NCBI GenBank assembly: GCA_016214955.1
Contig: JACRMN010000010.1
Location: 1-64,000 of the forward strand
DNA length: 64,000 nt
Source: Deltaproteobacteria bacterium
GTDB taxonomy: Bacteria > Myxococcota > Myxococcia > Myxococcales > Anaeromyxobacteraceae
Reading direction: 5' to 3'
The position numbers and the translations under genes are program-made. Below are positions 1 through 10,096 of the stretch, piece by piece. The notes beneath the pieces are model-generated. The model saw only the letters and a list, made by a program, of their open reading frames with translations. It had not been told where the DNA came from and made no database searches. Each line of letters begins with the position of its first letter. The first letter of the stretch is position 1.

Positions 1-2257
<2,257 letters not shown>

Positions 2258-2407
2258 CTTCTCTTCTCTCTGTTCTTCCTTCGGCGAGTGGAGGCGAGGC
2301 GTGCGCGGGAGCCGCTGCGAGCGGACCAACCAGACCGGGCTGTCAAAGAGCTGCTTCGCTGCGTGGCCGACCGAGCCGGCCGTGCTCTTGGGGTTTCCTC
2401 GTCTCCT

Positions 2408-2878
2408 CTACCAGCGGTAGTGGGCGAAGGCCTTGTTGGCCTCGGCCATCTTGTGGGTGTCCTCGCGCTTCTTGACGGCGTTGCCGCGGTTGTTGGCGGC
2501 GTCGATGATCTCGCCGGCCAGCTTCTCGACCATCGTCTTCTCGCCGCGGCCGCGCGAGTACTCGATGAGCCAGCGCATCGCCAGGGCGACGCGGCGATCC
2601 TGCCGGACCTCGACGGGCACCTGGTAGGTGGCGCCGCCGACCCGGCGGCTCTTCACCTCGACCATGGGCTTCACGTTGTCGAGCGCCTTCTTGAAGACCT
2701 TGAGCGGGTCGTCCTTGAGCTTGTTCTCCACCTGGTCGAAGGCGCCGTAGCAGATGGCCTCGCCGGTGGACTTCTTGCCCTTGCGCATCAGGCTGTTGAT
2801 GAACTTGGCCACCACCCGATCCTGGAACTTGGGATCGGGGAGGATCTTGCGCTTCTCGACTTCGCGGCGACGAGGCAT
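2408..2878 (-). CDS. rpsG: 30S ribosomal protein S7
   Basis: S7 nucleates assembly of the 3' domain of 16S rRNA in the small-subunit head. The 156-residue product is the standard length. It starts [18 protein letters not shown] and contains the conserved SLMRKGKKS and [14 protein letters not shown] segments and the C-terminal NKAFAHYRW. It lies 9 bp after rpsL and upstream of fusA, as in other str operons. Confidence 0.98.
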   Translation of the reverse strand: MPRRREVEKRKILPDPKFQDRVVAKFINSLMRKGKKSTGEAICYGAFDQVENKLKDDPLKVFKKALDNVKPMVEVKSRRVGGATYQVPVEVRQDRRVALAMRWLIEYSRGRGEKTMVEKLAGEIIDAANNRGNAVKKREDTHKMAEANKAFAHYRW

Positions 2879-2887
2879 CGGAAATCC

Positions 2888-3259
2888 TTAGCTGGGGCGC
2901 TTGGCGCCGTACTTGGAGCGGCCCTGCTTGCGGCCCTGCACGCCGACGGCGTCGAGGGTCCCGCGGATGATGTGGTAGCGCACGCCGGGGAGGTCCTTGA
3001 CGCGGCCGCCGCGGATCAGCACCACCGAGTGCTCCTGCAGGTTGTGGCCGACGCCGGGGATGTAGCTCGTGACCTCGAAGCCGTTGGTCAGCCGGACGCG
3101 GGCCACCTTCCGAAGCGCCGAGTTCGGCTTCTTGGGAGTGGTGGTGTAGACGCGGGTGCAGACGCCGCGCTTCTGCGGCGACTCCTTGAGCGCCGGGGCC
3201 TTCTTCTTGGTGAGGAGCTTCTCACGCCCCTTGCGCACGAGCTGGCTGATGGTCGGCAT
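2888..3259 (-). CDS. rpsL: 30S ribosomal protein S12
   Basis: S12 lies at the decoding centre. The 123-residue product begins [11 protein letters not shown] and ends [11 protein letters not shown]. The [11 protein letters not shown] loop (Lys43) and the [14 protein letters not shown] loop carry the wild-type lysines at positions whose changes give streptomycin resistance in other bacteria. An upstream in-frame extension to 3304 lacks homology, so the ATG at 3259 is used. It is the first gene of the str operon, about 100 bases after the predicted transcription start. Confidence 0.98.
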   Translation of the reverse strand: MPTISQLVRKGREKLLTKKKAPALKESPQKRGVCTRVYTTTPKKPNSALRKVARVRLTNGFEVTSYIPGVGHNLQEHSVVLIRGGRVKDLPGVRYHIIRGTLDAVGVQGRKQGRSKYGAKRPS

Positions 3260-3302
3260 GCGGTCCCGAGATCCGGCTCCTTCGACTGCTGGTTCCGGCA
3301 AC

Positions 3303-3327
3303 AAAAACGCCCCTGTCTCGCGGGGCG
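3303..3327 (-). terminator. Terminator-like hairpin in the rpsL leader (possible attenuator)
   Basis: Read on the minus strand, CGCCCC (3327-3322) pairs with GGGGCG (3313-3308) across an 8-base loop, followed directly by TTTTT (3307-3303). The element lies between the str promoter and the rpsL start, roughly 30-55 bases after the predicted start point. A second perfect 6-bp hairpin (CCCTTC/GAAGGG, 3357-3341) precedes it. The position suggests attenuation, but no antiterminator pairing was worked out. Confidence 0.55.
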
Positions 3328-3363
3328 CGATGAACGACTGCCCTTCAAACCGAAGGGAGGCGC

Positions 3364-3391
3364 ATTATATGGAGGCGCTTCAGGGTGTCAA
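3364..3391 (-). promoter_or_regulatory. Sigma-70 promoter of the str operon
   Basis: On the minus strand TTGACA (3391-3386) and TATAAT (3369-3364) are separated by 16 bp. Both hexamers match the housekeeping consensus perfectly. The predicted start is near 3357, giving a leader of about 100 nt before rpsL. It lies just beyond the end of the upstream methyltransferase gene. Confidence 0.85.
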
Positions 3392-3446
3392 GACGTTCCG
3401 GCGATTGCTGCGCTTTTCTCCGCGCGCCGGCGCCCCGGCTCCCTGG

Positions 3447-4523
3447 TCAGGTCCTTGGCGAGCAGAGGACATAGTGGAAAACGTCCCGCTTGCCCAGCTC
3501 GGAGTAGCCCCAGTGGTCGTGGAGCTCGTGGAACCGGACCTCGAACCCGGCCCGATCCAGCTGCCGCCCCAGGGCCTCGCGGGAGGGAAACCAGCGGGAC
3601 TGGCCGTCCCCGTTGACCCAGACGTCGGGCCGGTAGAGCGGCAGCCCCTGCCCGTCCCAGATCGATCCCTGTCCCTTGATTCCAAAGGCGAAGTAGCCCG
3701 CCGGCCCCCGCGGCCGCAGGAGCTCCCGGACCAGCCGGTGGATCTCTGCCAGCTCGGCCGACGAGAAGTAGTGCAGGCTGGAGTAGGAGTAGACGAGGTT
3801 GGGCGAGCCCAGGCCGGCCGCGCCGCCGCGCAGCAGGCCGAGGAAGTCGGCGCGGCGCAGCTCGGGCCGCACGCGGGTGGGCTCGCGCGCCACCCGCGCC
3901 GCGAAGGCGTCGAGGGCCTCCTGCGAGAGATCGACGCCCAGGTAGCGATCCACCGATGGCGCGTCGAGGAAGCCCACGGCGTCGTTGCCGATGCCGCAGC
4001 CCAGCTCCAGGACCTGCAGCGCCGCACCGCGCGGCGCCAGCTCCTCGAGGAGCCGCCAGACGAGCGGGTTGGGCTCGCGGGCACGCAGGAAGCGGTGGCC
4101 CACCTCGGGCGAGCCCCACAGCTCCTCCCAGCCGGCGTGCAGGTCGAAGAGGAAGCGGCCCAGCGCCGCCACCTCGGCATCGCGCCCCGCGGCCGCCAGG
4201 GCGTCCCAGGCGGCCAGCGCGAAGCCCGGCAGGTCGAGCGCGGCGCCGTGCTCCTCGCGCGCCAGCCACAGCGCGGTGGCGAGGTCCCCTCCCCGCTCCG
4301 CCAGCCAGGCCGGCAGCAGCCGCGCCAGCCGCAGCTGGTCGGCGGGGACGCGCCCCAGCCGCGCCGCCAGGTGGGCCCGCAGCCGCGAAAGGTCGTGGGG
4401 GCGCGGGAGCTCGCGCAGGCCCAGCCCCTCCACCTCGGCTGCCAGCGCCGCCAGCGCGGCATCGGCGTCGGCGAAGCCGGCGTCGGCCAGCAGATCGCGG
4501 CGGCGCGTGAAGGAGGCGGGCAT
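3447..4523 (-). CDS. SAM-dependent methyltransferase, class I
   Basis: This is a 358-residue protein whose start was set at the ATG at 4523 (MPASFTRRRDLLADAGF). Residues of about 1-160 are helical and Leu/Ala-rich with no recognised domain. They are followed by a class I methyltransferase core: motif I VLELGCGIGNDAVGFL, motif II YLGVDLSQEAL, and YSYSSLHYF near motif IV. The substrate cannot be read from the sequence. It lies 14 bp downstream of the metallopeptidase gene on the same strand, so co-transcription is likely. Confidence 0.75.
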   Translation of the reverse strand: MPASFTRRRDLLADAGFADADAALAALAAEVEGLGLRELPRPHDLSRLRAHLAARLGRVPADQLRLARLLPAWLAERGGDLATALWLAREEHGAALDLPGFALAAWDALAAAGRDAEVAALGRFLFDLHAGWEELWGSPEVGHRFLRAREPNPLVWRLLEELAPRGAALQVLELGCGIGNDAVGFLDAPSVDRYLGVDLSQEALDAFAARVAREPTRVRPELRRADFLGLLRGGAAGLGSPNLVYSYSSLHYFSSAELAEIHRLVRELLRPRGPAGYFAFGIKGQGSIWDGQGLPLYRPDVWVNGDGQSRWFPSREALGRQLDRAGFEVRFHELHDHWGYSELGKRDVFHYVLCSPRT

Positions 4524-4537
4524 GGCGCGGAGGCGCG

Positions 4538-5401
4538 TCAGAGCGCCGAGGCCGCGAAGGTGTCGCAGGCCTCGATGCGCCCGGAGTCGAAGCCGCGGCG
4601 GAACCACTGGGTGCGCTGCGCCGCCGAGCCGTGGGTGAAGCTCTCGGGGCTGACCCGCCCGGTGGCCGACTTCTGGATCCGGTCGTCGCCCACCGCCGCC
4701 GCCGCGCCCAGCCCCGCCTCGAGGTCGCCGGGGTCGAGGAGGTGGCGCTGCTCGGTGGAGCGGCCCCACACGCCCGCGAAGCAGTCGGCCTGCAGCTCGA
4801 GCCGCACCGAGAGGGCGTTGCGCTTCTCGGGGTGGCGCCGCTGCGCCTCGCGCACCTGCGGCTCGATCCCGAGCACGCTCTGCAGGTGGTGGCCCACCTC
4901 GTGGGCGATGACGTAGGACTGTGCGAAGGCGCCGGGTGCGCCGAAGCGGCTGGCCAGCTCCCGGTAGAAGCCGAGGTCGATGTACACCTTCTCGTCGGCC
5001 GGGCAGTAGAAGGGGCCCATCTCCGCGCCCGCCGCGCCGCAGCCGGAGCGGGTCTGGTCCCAGAACAGCACCAGCCGCGCCGGCCGGTAGCGCTCGCCGA
5101 GCGCGCCCTTCCACACCCGCTGCGAGTCGTTGAAGGAGGCCACCGCAACCTTCTCGAGCGGGGTCTCGGCGGCACTGCGTCGCTCGTCGGGCGCGCCGGC
5201 CACCGGGCCGGCTGCGCCTCCCACCGCCGGCGATGCACCGATGACGGCGAACAGGTCCTGCCTGAAGTAGGCCGAGAGCGCCAGCAGCAGGATGGTTCCG
5301 CCCAGGCCGAGCTTCACGCCCGAGCCGCCGAGGGCGGCGCCCAGCCCCGAGCCGCGCCGGTCCTCCACGTTGCTGCGGTCGCCGTCGTCGTCGAGTCGCA
5401 T
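4538..5401 (-). CDS. Neutral zinc metallopeptidase, YpfJ/PF04228 type
   Basis: The 287-residue product starts MRLDDDGDRSNVEDRRGSG, the Arg/Asp-rich opening typical of the family. A single membrane segment follows (LGLGGTILLLALSAYF, about residues 33-50), then the putative zinc motif HEVGHH within SYVIAHEVGHHLQ, and FCPADEKVYID-like conserved segments. The C-terminal part faces the periplasm if the membrane segment acts as an anchor. No physiological substrate is established for the family to my knowledge. It lies 37 bp downstream of mutY. Confidence 0.8.
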   Translation of the reverse strand: MRLDDDGDRSNVEDRRGSGLGAALGGSGVKLGLGGTILLLALSAYFRQDLFAVIGASPAVGGAAGPVAGAPDERRSAAETPLEKVAVASFNDSQRVWKGALGERYRPARLVLFWDQTRSGCGAAGAEMGPFYCPADEKVYIDLGFYRELASRFGAPGAFAQSYVIAHEVGHHLQSVLGIEPQVREAQRRHPEKRNALSVRLELQADCFAGVWGRSTEQRHLLDPGDLEAGLGAAAAVGDDRIQKSATGRVSPESFTHGSAAQRTQWFRRGFDSGRIEACDTFAASAL

Positions 5402-5438
5402 GGCCTCTCCCCCACGCCGCAAGGATAGCGGCGCTTCC

Positions 5439-6521
5439 TCAGAGCCGCTCGACCAGCCGGAGCATGGCGGTGGAGAGCCCCAGGCGGGCCGCCTCGCCTG
5501 CGGTGGCCCAGCGCAGCGCGGTGCCGCCGGGAGGTTCGGCCCGCAGGCGGCAGGCGTGGGCCACCAGCGTGAGCCGCCGGTGGGTGAGCGCCCGCTCCAC
5601 CGCCGCCACCTCGGCTCCCACCGAGGCTCGCAGCCCGCGCTCCCGCAGCCCGCGGACCAGCGCCGCGCGCGGCTCCTCCCCGTCCGCCACCACCGCGCTG
5701 GGTAGCTCCCACAGGCCGCCGAGGAGACCGCGCGACGCCCGGCGCGCCAGCAGGAGCCGCCCGTTGCGCCGCACCGCCGCGCAGGCAAGCGTCAGCCGCT
5801 CCACCCGCGGCCGCTTGCGCGGCGGGGGCACGCTCCGTTCCCGCCCGGCCCGGCGCGCCTCGCAGAGCGCCGCCGCCGGGCAGCGCGCGCAGGCCGGAGC
5901 GCGCCCGCAGTGGGTGGCCCCCAGCTCCATCAGCGCCTGGTTCCAGTCGCCCGGGCGGTCCGGATCGACGAGCGCTGCGGCCAGCGCCGCGATGCGGTGG
6001 CGCACCGGCTTCTCCTCCGGCCGCCCCTCCACCAGGAAGAGGCGCGCCAGAACCCGCGCCGCGTTGCCGTCGACCGCAGGTACCGGCCGGCCGAAGGCGA
6101 TGCTGGCCACCGCGCCGGCGGTGTAGGGGCCGAAGCCGGGGAGCGCCCGCAGCGCCTCGAAGGTCCCGGGCAGCCCGCGGTGGCGCGCCTGCGCCTCGCG
6201 GGCGGCGGCCAGCAGGTTGCGGCCGCGCGCGTAGTAGCCCAGGCCGGCCCACAGGCCCAGCACCTCCTCCTCGCCAGCGGCGGCCAGCGAGGCGAGCGTG
6301 GGGAAGCGCGCCAGGAAGCGCGTGTAGTAGGGGATCGCCGCCGCCACCCGCGTCTGCTGGAGCATCACCTCGGCCAGCCAGGCGCGGTACGGGTCGGCCT
6401 GGCCCTGCGGCGCGCGCCACGGCAGGTCGCGCCTGCTCCGGTCGTACCAGGCGAGCAGCCGGCGGCGCAGCGCCCGGCGGCGCGGGGACGGGACGGGGCC
6501 GGAGCGATCGGCCCCGCTCAC
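5439..6521 (-). CDS. mutY: A/G-specific adenine DNA glycosylase
   Basis: MutY removes adenine mispaired with 8-oxoguanine. The 360-residue protein has the catalytic-Glu region EVMLQQTRV, the helix-hairpin-helix ALPGFGPYTAGAV and catalytic-Asp segment VDGNAARVLARL. It also has the four-cysteine [4Fe-4S] motif Cx6Cx2Cx5C (CGRAPACARCPAAALC) and a C-terminal NUDIX-like domain. A GTG at 6521 overlaps the TGA of the upstream VOC gene as GTGA and is preferred to the open frame that runs further upstream inside that gene. Confidence 0.95.
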   Translation of the reverse strand: MSGADRSGPVPSPRRRALRRRLLAWYDRSRRDLPWRAPQGQADPYRAWLAEVMLQQTRVAAAIPYYTRFLARFPTLASLAAAGEEEVLGLWAGLGYYARGRNLLAAAREAQARHRGLPGTFEALRALPGFGPYTAGAVASIAFGRPVPAVDGNAARVLARLFLVEGRPEEKPVRHRIAALAAALVDPDRPGDWNQALMELGATHCGRAPACARCPAAALCEARRAGRERSVPPPRKRPRVERLTLACAAVRRNGRLLLARRASRGLLGGLWELPSAVVADGEEPRAALVRGLRERGLRASVGAEVAAVERALTHRRLTLVAHACRLRAEPPGGTALRWATAGEAARLGLSTAMLRLVERL

Positions 6522-6991
6522 CGGCGCCTGGCGCGCCCGCCGGGCTTCCGGGCCGCCTTCTTCCGCGCGGCGGGCCGGGCCGGGCGCTTGCGGGCGCGCG
6601 CGGCGGGCTTCGCCTTCGGCTTCCCGCCGGGCGGGTAGTGGCACACCGCCTCGATGGGATGGCCGTCGAGGTCGAAGACGAAGGCGCCGTAGTAGTTGGG
6701 GTGGTAGTCGGGCCGGAGCCCCGGCCTGCCGTTGTCCTGGGCGCCGGCGGCGAGGGCCGCGGCGTGGAAGGCGTCGACGCTGCCCCGGTCGCTGGCGCGG
6801 AAGGCGAGGTGCATGGGGGTGGTGGGCTGGTCGCCCTGCTTCAGCCAGAAGAACGGCTTCTCCGGCGGGCCGATGCCCAGCATCCCCTCGAACTCCATGA
6901 CCACGCCGTAGCCGAGCGGCGCCAGCGCCGCGGTGTAGAAGGCCTTGCTGCGGGCGACGTCGCGGACGGTCCAGGTCAGGTGGTCGATCAT
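6518..6991 (-). CDS. VOC (glyoxalase/bleomycin-resistance) family protein
   Basis: The 157-residue protein starts MIDHLTWTVRDVARSKAFY. The vicinal-oxygen-chelate fold spans about residues 1-128, with candidate metal ligands His3 and the C-terminal Glu in GHPIEAVCHY. A highly basic tail of about 30 residues follows (KPKAKPAARARKRPARPA and onward), resembling the Lys/Ala/Pro tails seen on some nucleic-acid-associated proteins. Substrate is unknown. Its stop overlaps the mutY start, so the two are probably translationally coupled. Confidence 0.8.
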   Translation of the reverse strand: MIDHLTWTVRDVARSKAFYTAALAPLGYGVVMEFEGMLGIGPPEKPFFWLKQGDQPTTPMHLAFRASDRGSVDAFHAAALAAGAQDNGRPGLRPDYHPNYYGAFVFDLDGHPIEAVCHYPPGGKPKAKPAARARKRPARPAARKKAARKPGGRARRR

Positions 6992-7110
6992 GGCCGGCAG
7001 CCTACCCGCCCTGGCGCCATCCGGCACCGTCCCGGGCGGGCCCGGGCCGCCAGGCGCAGAGAGGGCCCGGCCGGAGCCGGGCCCTCCCGAGAAAAGGCGA
7101 TGCGACCTGG

Positions 7111-7713
7111 CTACTTGAGCCGCTTCTCGGCGACCGCCCAGTCGACGTTCTTGAAGTAGGCGTCGACGTACTTGGCGCGCTCGGTGGCCTGGTAGTCGCG
7201 CATGAAGGCGTGCTCCCAGCCGTCGAGGACCAGGATCGGCGTGAAGCCGGCCGGGTTGCCGTCGTTGTGCAGCGTGATCCAGTGGTTGGAGAGGAAACCG
7301 GTGCCGGGGTCCTGGTACAGGGCCGCCCAGCCGATGCCCGGCATGGTGGCGATGGCGCGGAAGTCGGCGAGCCAGGTCTCGTACTTGCCGAAGGAGGCCT
7401 CGAGGGCCTTGCGGAGCTTGCCGCCGGCCGGCGGCTCGGCCTGCGCACCGGCGGTGAGGGCGCCGAAGTAGACCTCGTGGAGGATCATGCCGTTGTACTC
7501 GAAGCCCAGGCGCCGGGTGAGCTCGGCGTACACCGGGTCGGCGCCGGCCGCCTTGCCCTCGGAGCACATGGCGTAGAGCTTCTCGGTGAGCGCGTTGGTG
7601 CGCTTCACGTAGCCGGCGTAGAGCTTGAGGTGCTCCTCGATCTGGGCGTTGGAGAGACCGTTCAGGCCGCGCACCTTTCCGAAGTCCTTCTCCGCATACT
7701 TCTTGTCCGCCAT
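7111..7713 (-). CDS. Iron/manganese superoxide dismutase
   Basis: The 200-residue product matches the Fe/Mn-SOD length. Expected metal ligands are present at His28 (EEHLKLYAGYV), His79 (ILHEVYFG), Asp164 and His168 (LDGWEHAFMRDY). The first helix lacks the usual HHxKHH cluster, and the family's usual aromatic after the second ligand is altered, so it is a divergent member. The start is ATG at 7713 (MADKKYAEKDF), preceded by AGGAGGCAGGACC. A perfect palindrome lies about 50 bp upstream. Confidence 0.88.
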   Translation of the reverse strand: MADKKYAEKDFGKVRGLNGLSNAQIEEHLKLYAGYVKRTNALTEKLYAMCSEGKAAGADPVYAELTRRLGFEYNGMILHEVYFGALTAGAQAEPPAGGKLRKALEASFGKYETWLADFRAIATMPGIGWAALYQDPGTGFLSNHWITLHNDGNPAGFTPILVLDGWEHAFMRDYQATERAKYVDAYFKNVDWAVAEKRLK

Positions 7714-7760
7714 GGTCCTGCCTCCTGCGGCCGCCAAGGCCGTCGATGTCGTGGTGGGCT

Positions 7761-7774
7761 CCCAACATGTTGGG
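7761..7774. promoter_or_regulatory. Perfect 14-bp palindrome upstream of the superoxide dismutase gene
   Basis: CCCAACATGTTGGG is a perfect inverted repeat centred 55 bp from the dismutase start codon, in the 123-bp gap to the MFS gene. It has the size and symmetry of a dimeric repressor or activator site. No cognate regulator is visible next to it, and no good -10/-35 pair was found here. Confidence 0.45.
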
Positions 7775-7836
7775 CCCCTGCCTGGGGCGCAAGGAACCAA
7801 AAAGGGCGCGGCGGGCTGGCTCTTGCGCTTGCCCTC

Positions 7837-9090
7837 CTACGGCCCGGCCTGGCGCGCGCGGGCTCCCGAGCGGAGCGCACCCAGCGTCACCGCCGCGGCC
7901 GCTGCGGCGAAGGCGGCGCAGGTGGCGAGCGCCGCCGCCGCTCCGTGGGCCGTCCACAGCCACCCGGTGAGCAGGCCCGCCGGAAGCGCCGCGATGCCGG
8001 CGACGCCGTGGTACCAGCCGTACGCCCGCCCGCGGAGGCCCGGCCCCGCCAGATCGGCCACCAGCGCCCGCTCGGCCGCCTCGGCGAGCCCGTGGTAGAG
8101 GCCGTAGAAGAGGAACAGCGCTCCCACCTGCCAGCGCTCGGTGGCGAAGGCGAAGCCCAGGTAGGAGAGTGCGTAGGCGATCCATCCCCCCGCCACCACC
8201 AGCCGCCGTGGCACGCGGTCGGAGAGCGCCCCGCCCGGCGCCCCGGCGAGCGTCTTCACCACGTGGTGGGCGCACCAGAGGAGCGGCAGCGACGCGGGGC
8301 TGAACCCCACCTGCCCTGCCCGCACCAGCAGGAAGGCGTCGCTCGAGTTCCCCAGCGCGAAGAGGAACACGGCCCCCATGTAGACGCGGAAGGAGGTCGT
8401 GGTCGTGGTCGGGGTCGGGGTCGGGGTCGTGGTCGTGGTCGGGGTCGGGGTCGTGGTCGTGGTCGGGGTCGAGGTCGAGGTCGAGTCCCTCGGATCCTTC
8501 AGCTTCACCAGCAACAGGAGCGGCGCCAGCAACCCCATCCCCGCCGCCACCGCGAACACCCACCGCAGCCTGCGCTCCTCCGGCAGCCCGGCGAGCAGCC
8601 AGAGCAGCGCCGAGGCCAGGAGCGGGCCGAGGGCCGCGCCCAGGTGGTCCATCGAGCGCTGCACGCCGAACGCTCGCCCCACCTCGCCCCGCGGCACCGC
8701 GTCGGCGAGCAGCGCATCGCGAGGGCCCGAGCGGATCCCCTTCCCCAGCCTGTCGAGGAGCCGCGCCGCCAGCACGTGCCACGGCGCCAGCGCCGCCGCG
8801 ATGCCGGCCCGGGCCACCGCCGGGAGCCCGTACCCGCCCACCACCAGGAGCCGCCGCGGCCCGCGGTCCGAGAGCCTGCCGGCCAGCACCTTCACCAGGG
8901 CCGAGAGGGCGTCGGCCGCTCCCTCGATGAGGCCGAGCGCCTGCATCCCGCCGCCGAGCACCGAGGTGACGAAGAGCGGCAGGAGCGGGAAGAGGGCCTC
9001 GGAGGAGAGGTCGTTGAGGAGGCTGGCCGCGCCGAGCAGCCACACCAGGGCAGGGACCGGCTTCCGGGCGCTCGTCGGGCTCGCCTCCAC
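7837..9090 (-). CDS. Major facilitator superfamily transporter
   Basis: The 417-residue membrane protein has about 12 hydrophobic segments. Loop motifs typical of MFS are GRLSDRGPRRLL (between TM2 and TM3) and GALSDRVPRRLV (equivalent in the second half). Substrate is unknown. The start is a GTG at 9090 (VEASPTSARKPVPALVWLLG), because the 93 upstream in-frame codons lack any membrane or homology signal. The central cytoplasmic loop (residues about 203-232) is replaced by a Ser/Thr/Pro repeat encoded by a hexanucleotide minisatellite. Only 28 bp separate it from the divergent mtgA start. Confidence 0.85.
   Translation of the reverse strand: MEASPTSARKPVPALVWLLGAASLLNDLSSEALFPLLPLFVTSVLGGGMQALGLIEGAADALSALVKVLAGRLSDRGPRRLLVVGGYGLPAVARAGIAAALAPWHVLAARLLDRLGKGIRSGPRDALLADAVPRGEVGRAFGVQRSMDHLGAALGPLLASALLWLLAGLPEERRLRWVFAVAAGMGLLAPLLLLVKLKDPRDSTSTSTPTTTTTPTPTTTTTPTPTPTTTTTSFRVYMGAVFLFALGNSSDAFLLVRAGQVGFSPASLPLLWCAHHVVKTLAGAPGGALSDRVPRRLVVAGGWIAYALSYLGFAFATERWQVGALFLFYGLYHGLAEAAERALVADLAGPGLRGRAYGWYHGVAGIAALPAGLLTGWLWTAHGAAAALATCAAFAAAAAAVTLGALRSGARARQAGP
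8395..8484. repeat. Hexanucleotide minisatellite, 15 units of GGTCGN, inside the MFS gene
   Basis: Fifteen head-to-tail 6-bp units read GGTCGT, GGTCGG or GGTCGA on the plus strand, equivalent to GACCNC-type units on the coding strand. They encode alternating Thr/Ser/Pro in the loop between the two halves of the transporter. A multiple of six keeps the frame whatever the copy number. A similar but more degenerate array lies in the neighbouring mtgA gene. Confidence 0.9.
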
Positions 9091-9118
9091 GGCGCGACGG
9101 TAGTATGACCACGCGCCC

Positions 9119-10096
9119 GTGCGAAGGTCTCGCAAGCTCCTGGTCCGCGCCGCGCTGGCGCTCCTCGTCCTCGCCGCCCTGGGCGCGCTCGGCGCCGCCC
9201 TGCCCTTCCTTCTCACCCCCTCGGCCGAGCCGCTCCGGACCGACAACCCGAGGACCACGGCCCTCATCGAGCAGCGCCGCGCCGAGGCCCGCGGACGCGC
9301 CTTCCGCCCGGCGCAGCACTGGGTGCCGCTCGACCGCATCTCGCCGAGCCTGGTGTCGGCGGTGCTCATCTCCGAGGACGCCTCCTTCTACGCCCACTCG
9401 GGCTTCGACTGGACCGAGCTGCGCCTGGCGGCCGAGCAGAGCTGGGAGCGCGGGAAACTGGGGCGAGGCGCCTCGACCCTCACCCAGCAGCTCGCCAAGA
9501 ACCTGTGGCTCGGCACCGAGCGCTCCCTCTGGCGCAAGGCCCGGGAGGCGGCACTGGCGGTGAAGCTGGAGCGGGCGCTCCCCAAGCGCCGCATCCTGGC
9601 GGTCTACCTCAACGTGGTGGAGTGGGGCGAGGGCGTGTTCGGCGCCGAGGCGGGGGCGAGGCACTGGTTTGGCGTGCCGGCGAGCGCCCTCTCCCCCGCC
9701 CAGGCCGCGGTGATGGCCTCGATGCTGCCGGCGCCCCGCAAGGCGGCGCTGACCCACCCGCCGCGCTGGCTGAAGGAGCGCAGCAGGCGCCTCCTCGACC
9801 GCATGCAGCAGGTGGGGAGGCTCTCGTCCGAGGAGCATGCCGGCGCCGCCGCCGAGCTGGAGAGGATCCTGGCCGGCTCGCCGGGCGACTCGTCGGAGGA
9901 ACCGCCCGAGGAGGGCGCGGCGTCGCCGGCGGGGAAGAGCACGTGGGCGCGGGCGGACGAGACCGCGACCCCGGACCCGGCCTCGACGGCGACCTCGACC
10001 GCAACCTCGACCCCGACCGCGACCTCGACCGCGACCTCGACCCCGACCCAGAGCCCGACCCCGGACCCGACCGCGGCTACTGCTGGAACGCCGTAG
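9119..10096 (+). CDS. mtgA: Monofunctional biosynthetic peptidoglycan transglycosylase
   Basis: This GT51 enzyme polymerises lipid II into glycan strands. The 325-residue protein has an N-terminal membrane anchor (residues about 8-32). It has the GT51 motifs EDASFYAHSGFDW (catalytic Glu), GASTLTQQLAKNLWL, RKAREAALAVKLE and KRRILAVYLNVVEWGEGVFG. There is no penicillin-binding transpeptidase domain. The last 45 residues are a Thr/Ser/Pro repeat absent from the family and encoded by a GACC-rich array. The start is GTG at 9119. The 3' end overlaps the convergent lipoprotein gene by 20 bp. Confidence 0.9.
   Translation: MRRSRKLLVRAALALLVLAALGALGAALPFLLTPSAEPLRTDNPRTTALIEQRRAEARGRAFRPAQHWVPLDRISPSLVSAVLISEDASFYAHSGFDWTELRLAAEQSWERGKLGRGASTLTQQLAKNLWLGTERSLWRKAREAALAVKLERALPKRRILAVYLNVVEWGEGVFGAEAGARHWFGVPASALSPAQAAVMASMLPAPRKAALTHPPRWLKERSRRLLDRMQQVGRLSSEEHAGAAAELERILAGSPGDSSEEPPEEGAASPAGKSTWARADETATPDPASTATSTATSTPTATSTATSTPTQSPTPDPTAATAGTP
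9961..10074. repeat. Degenerate GACCNC minisatellite in the 3' end of mtgA
   Basis: About 19 imperfect 6-bp units of the type GACCGC, GACCTC and GACCCC encode the Ser/Thr/Pro tail of MtgA. The unit is the same as in the MFS array 1.5 kb away, in the same orientation relative to its host gene, because the two genes are divergent. Some units have drifted (GGACCC, GAGCCC). Confidence 0.8.

Noticed and set aside
6522-6644. Upstream start for mutY
   Set aside because: It lies within the VOC gene's basic tail; the GTGA overlap at 6518-6521 gives the normal length.
8395-10074. Possible CRISPR array
   Set aside because: Units are 6 bp and contiguous with no spacers, and lie within coding frames; they are minisatellites.
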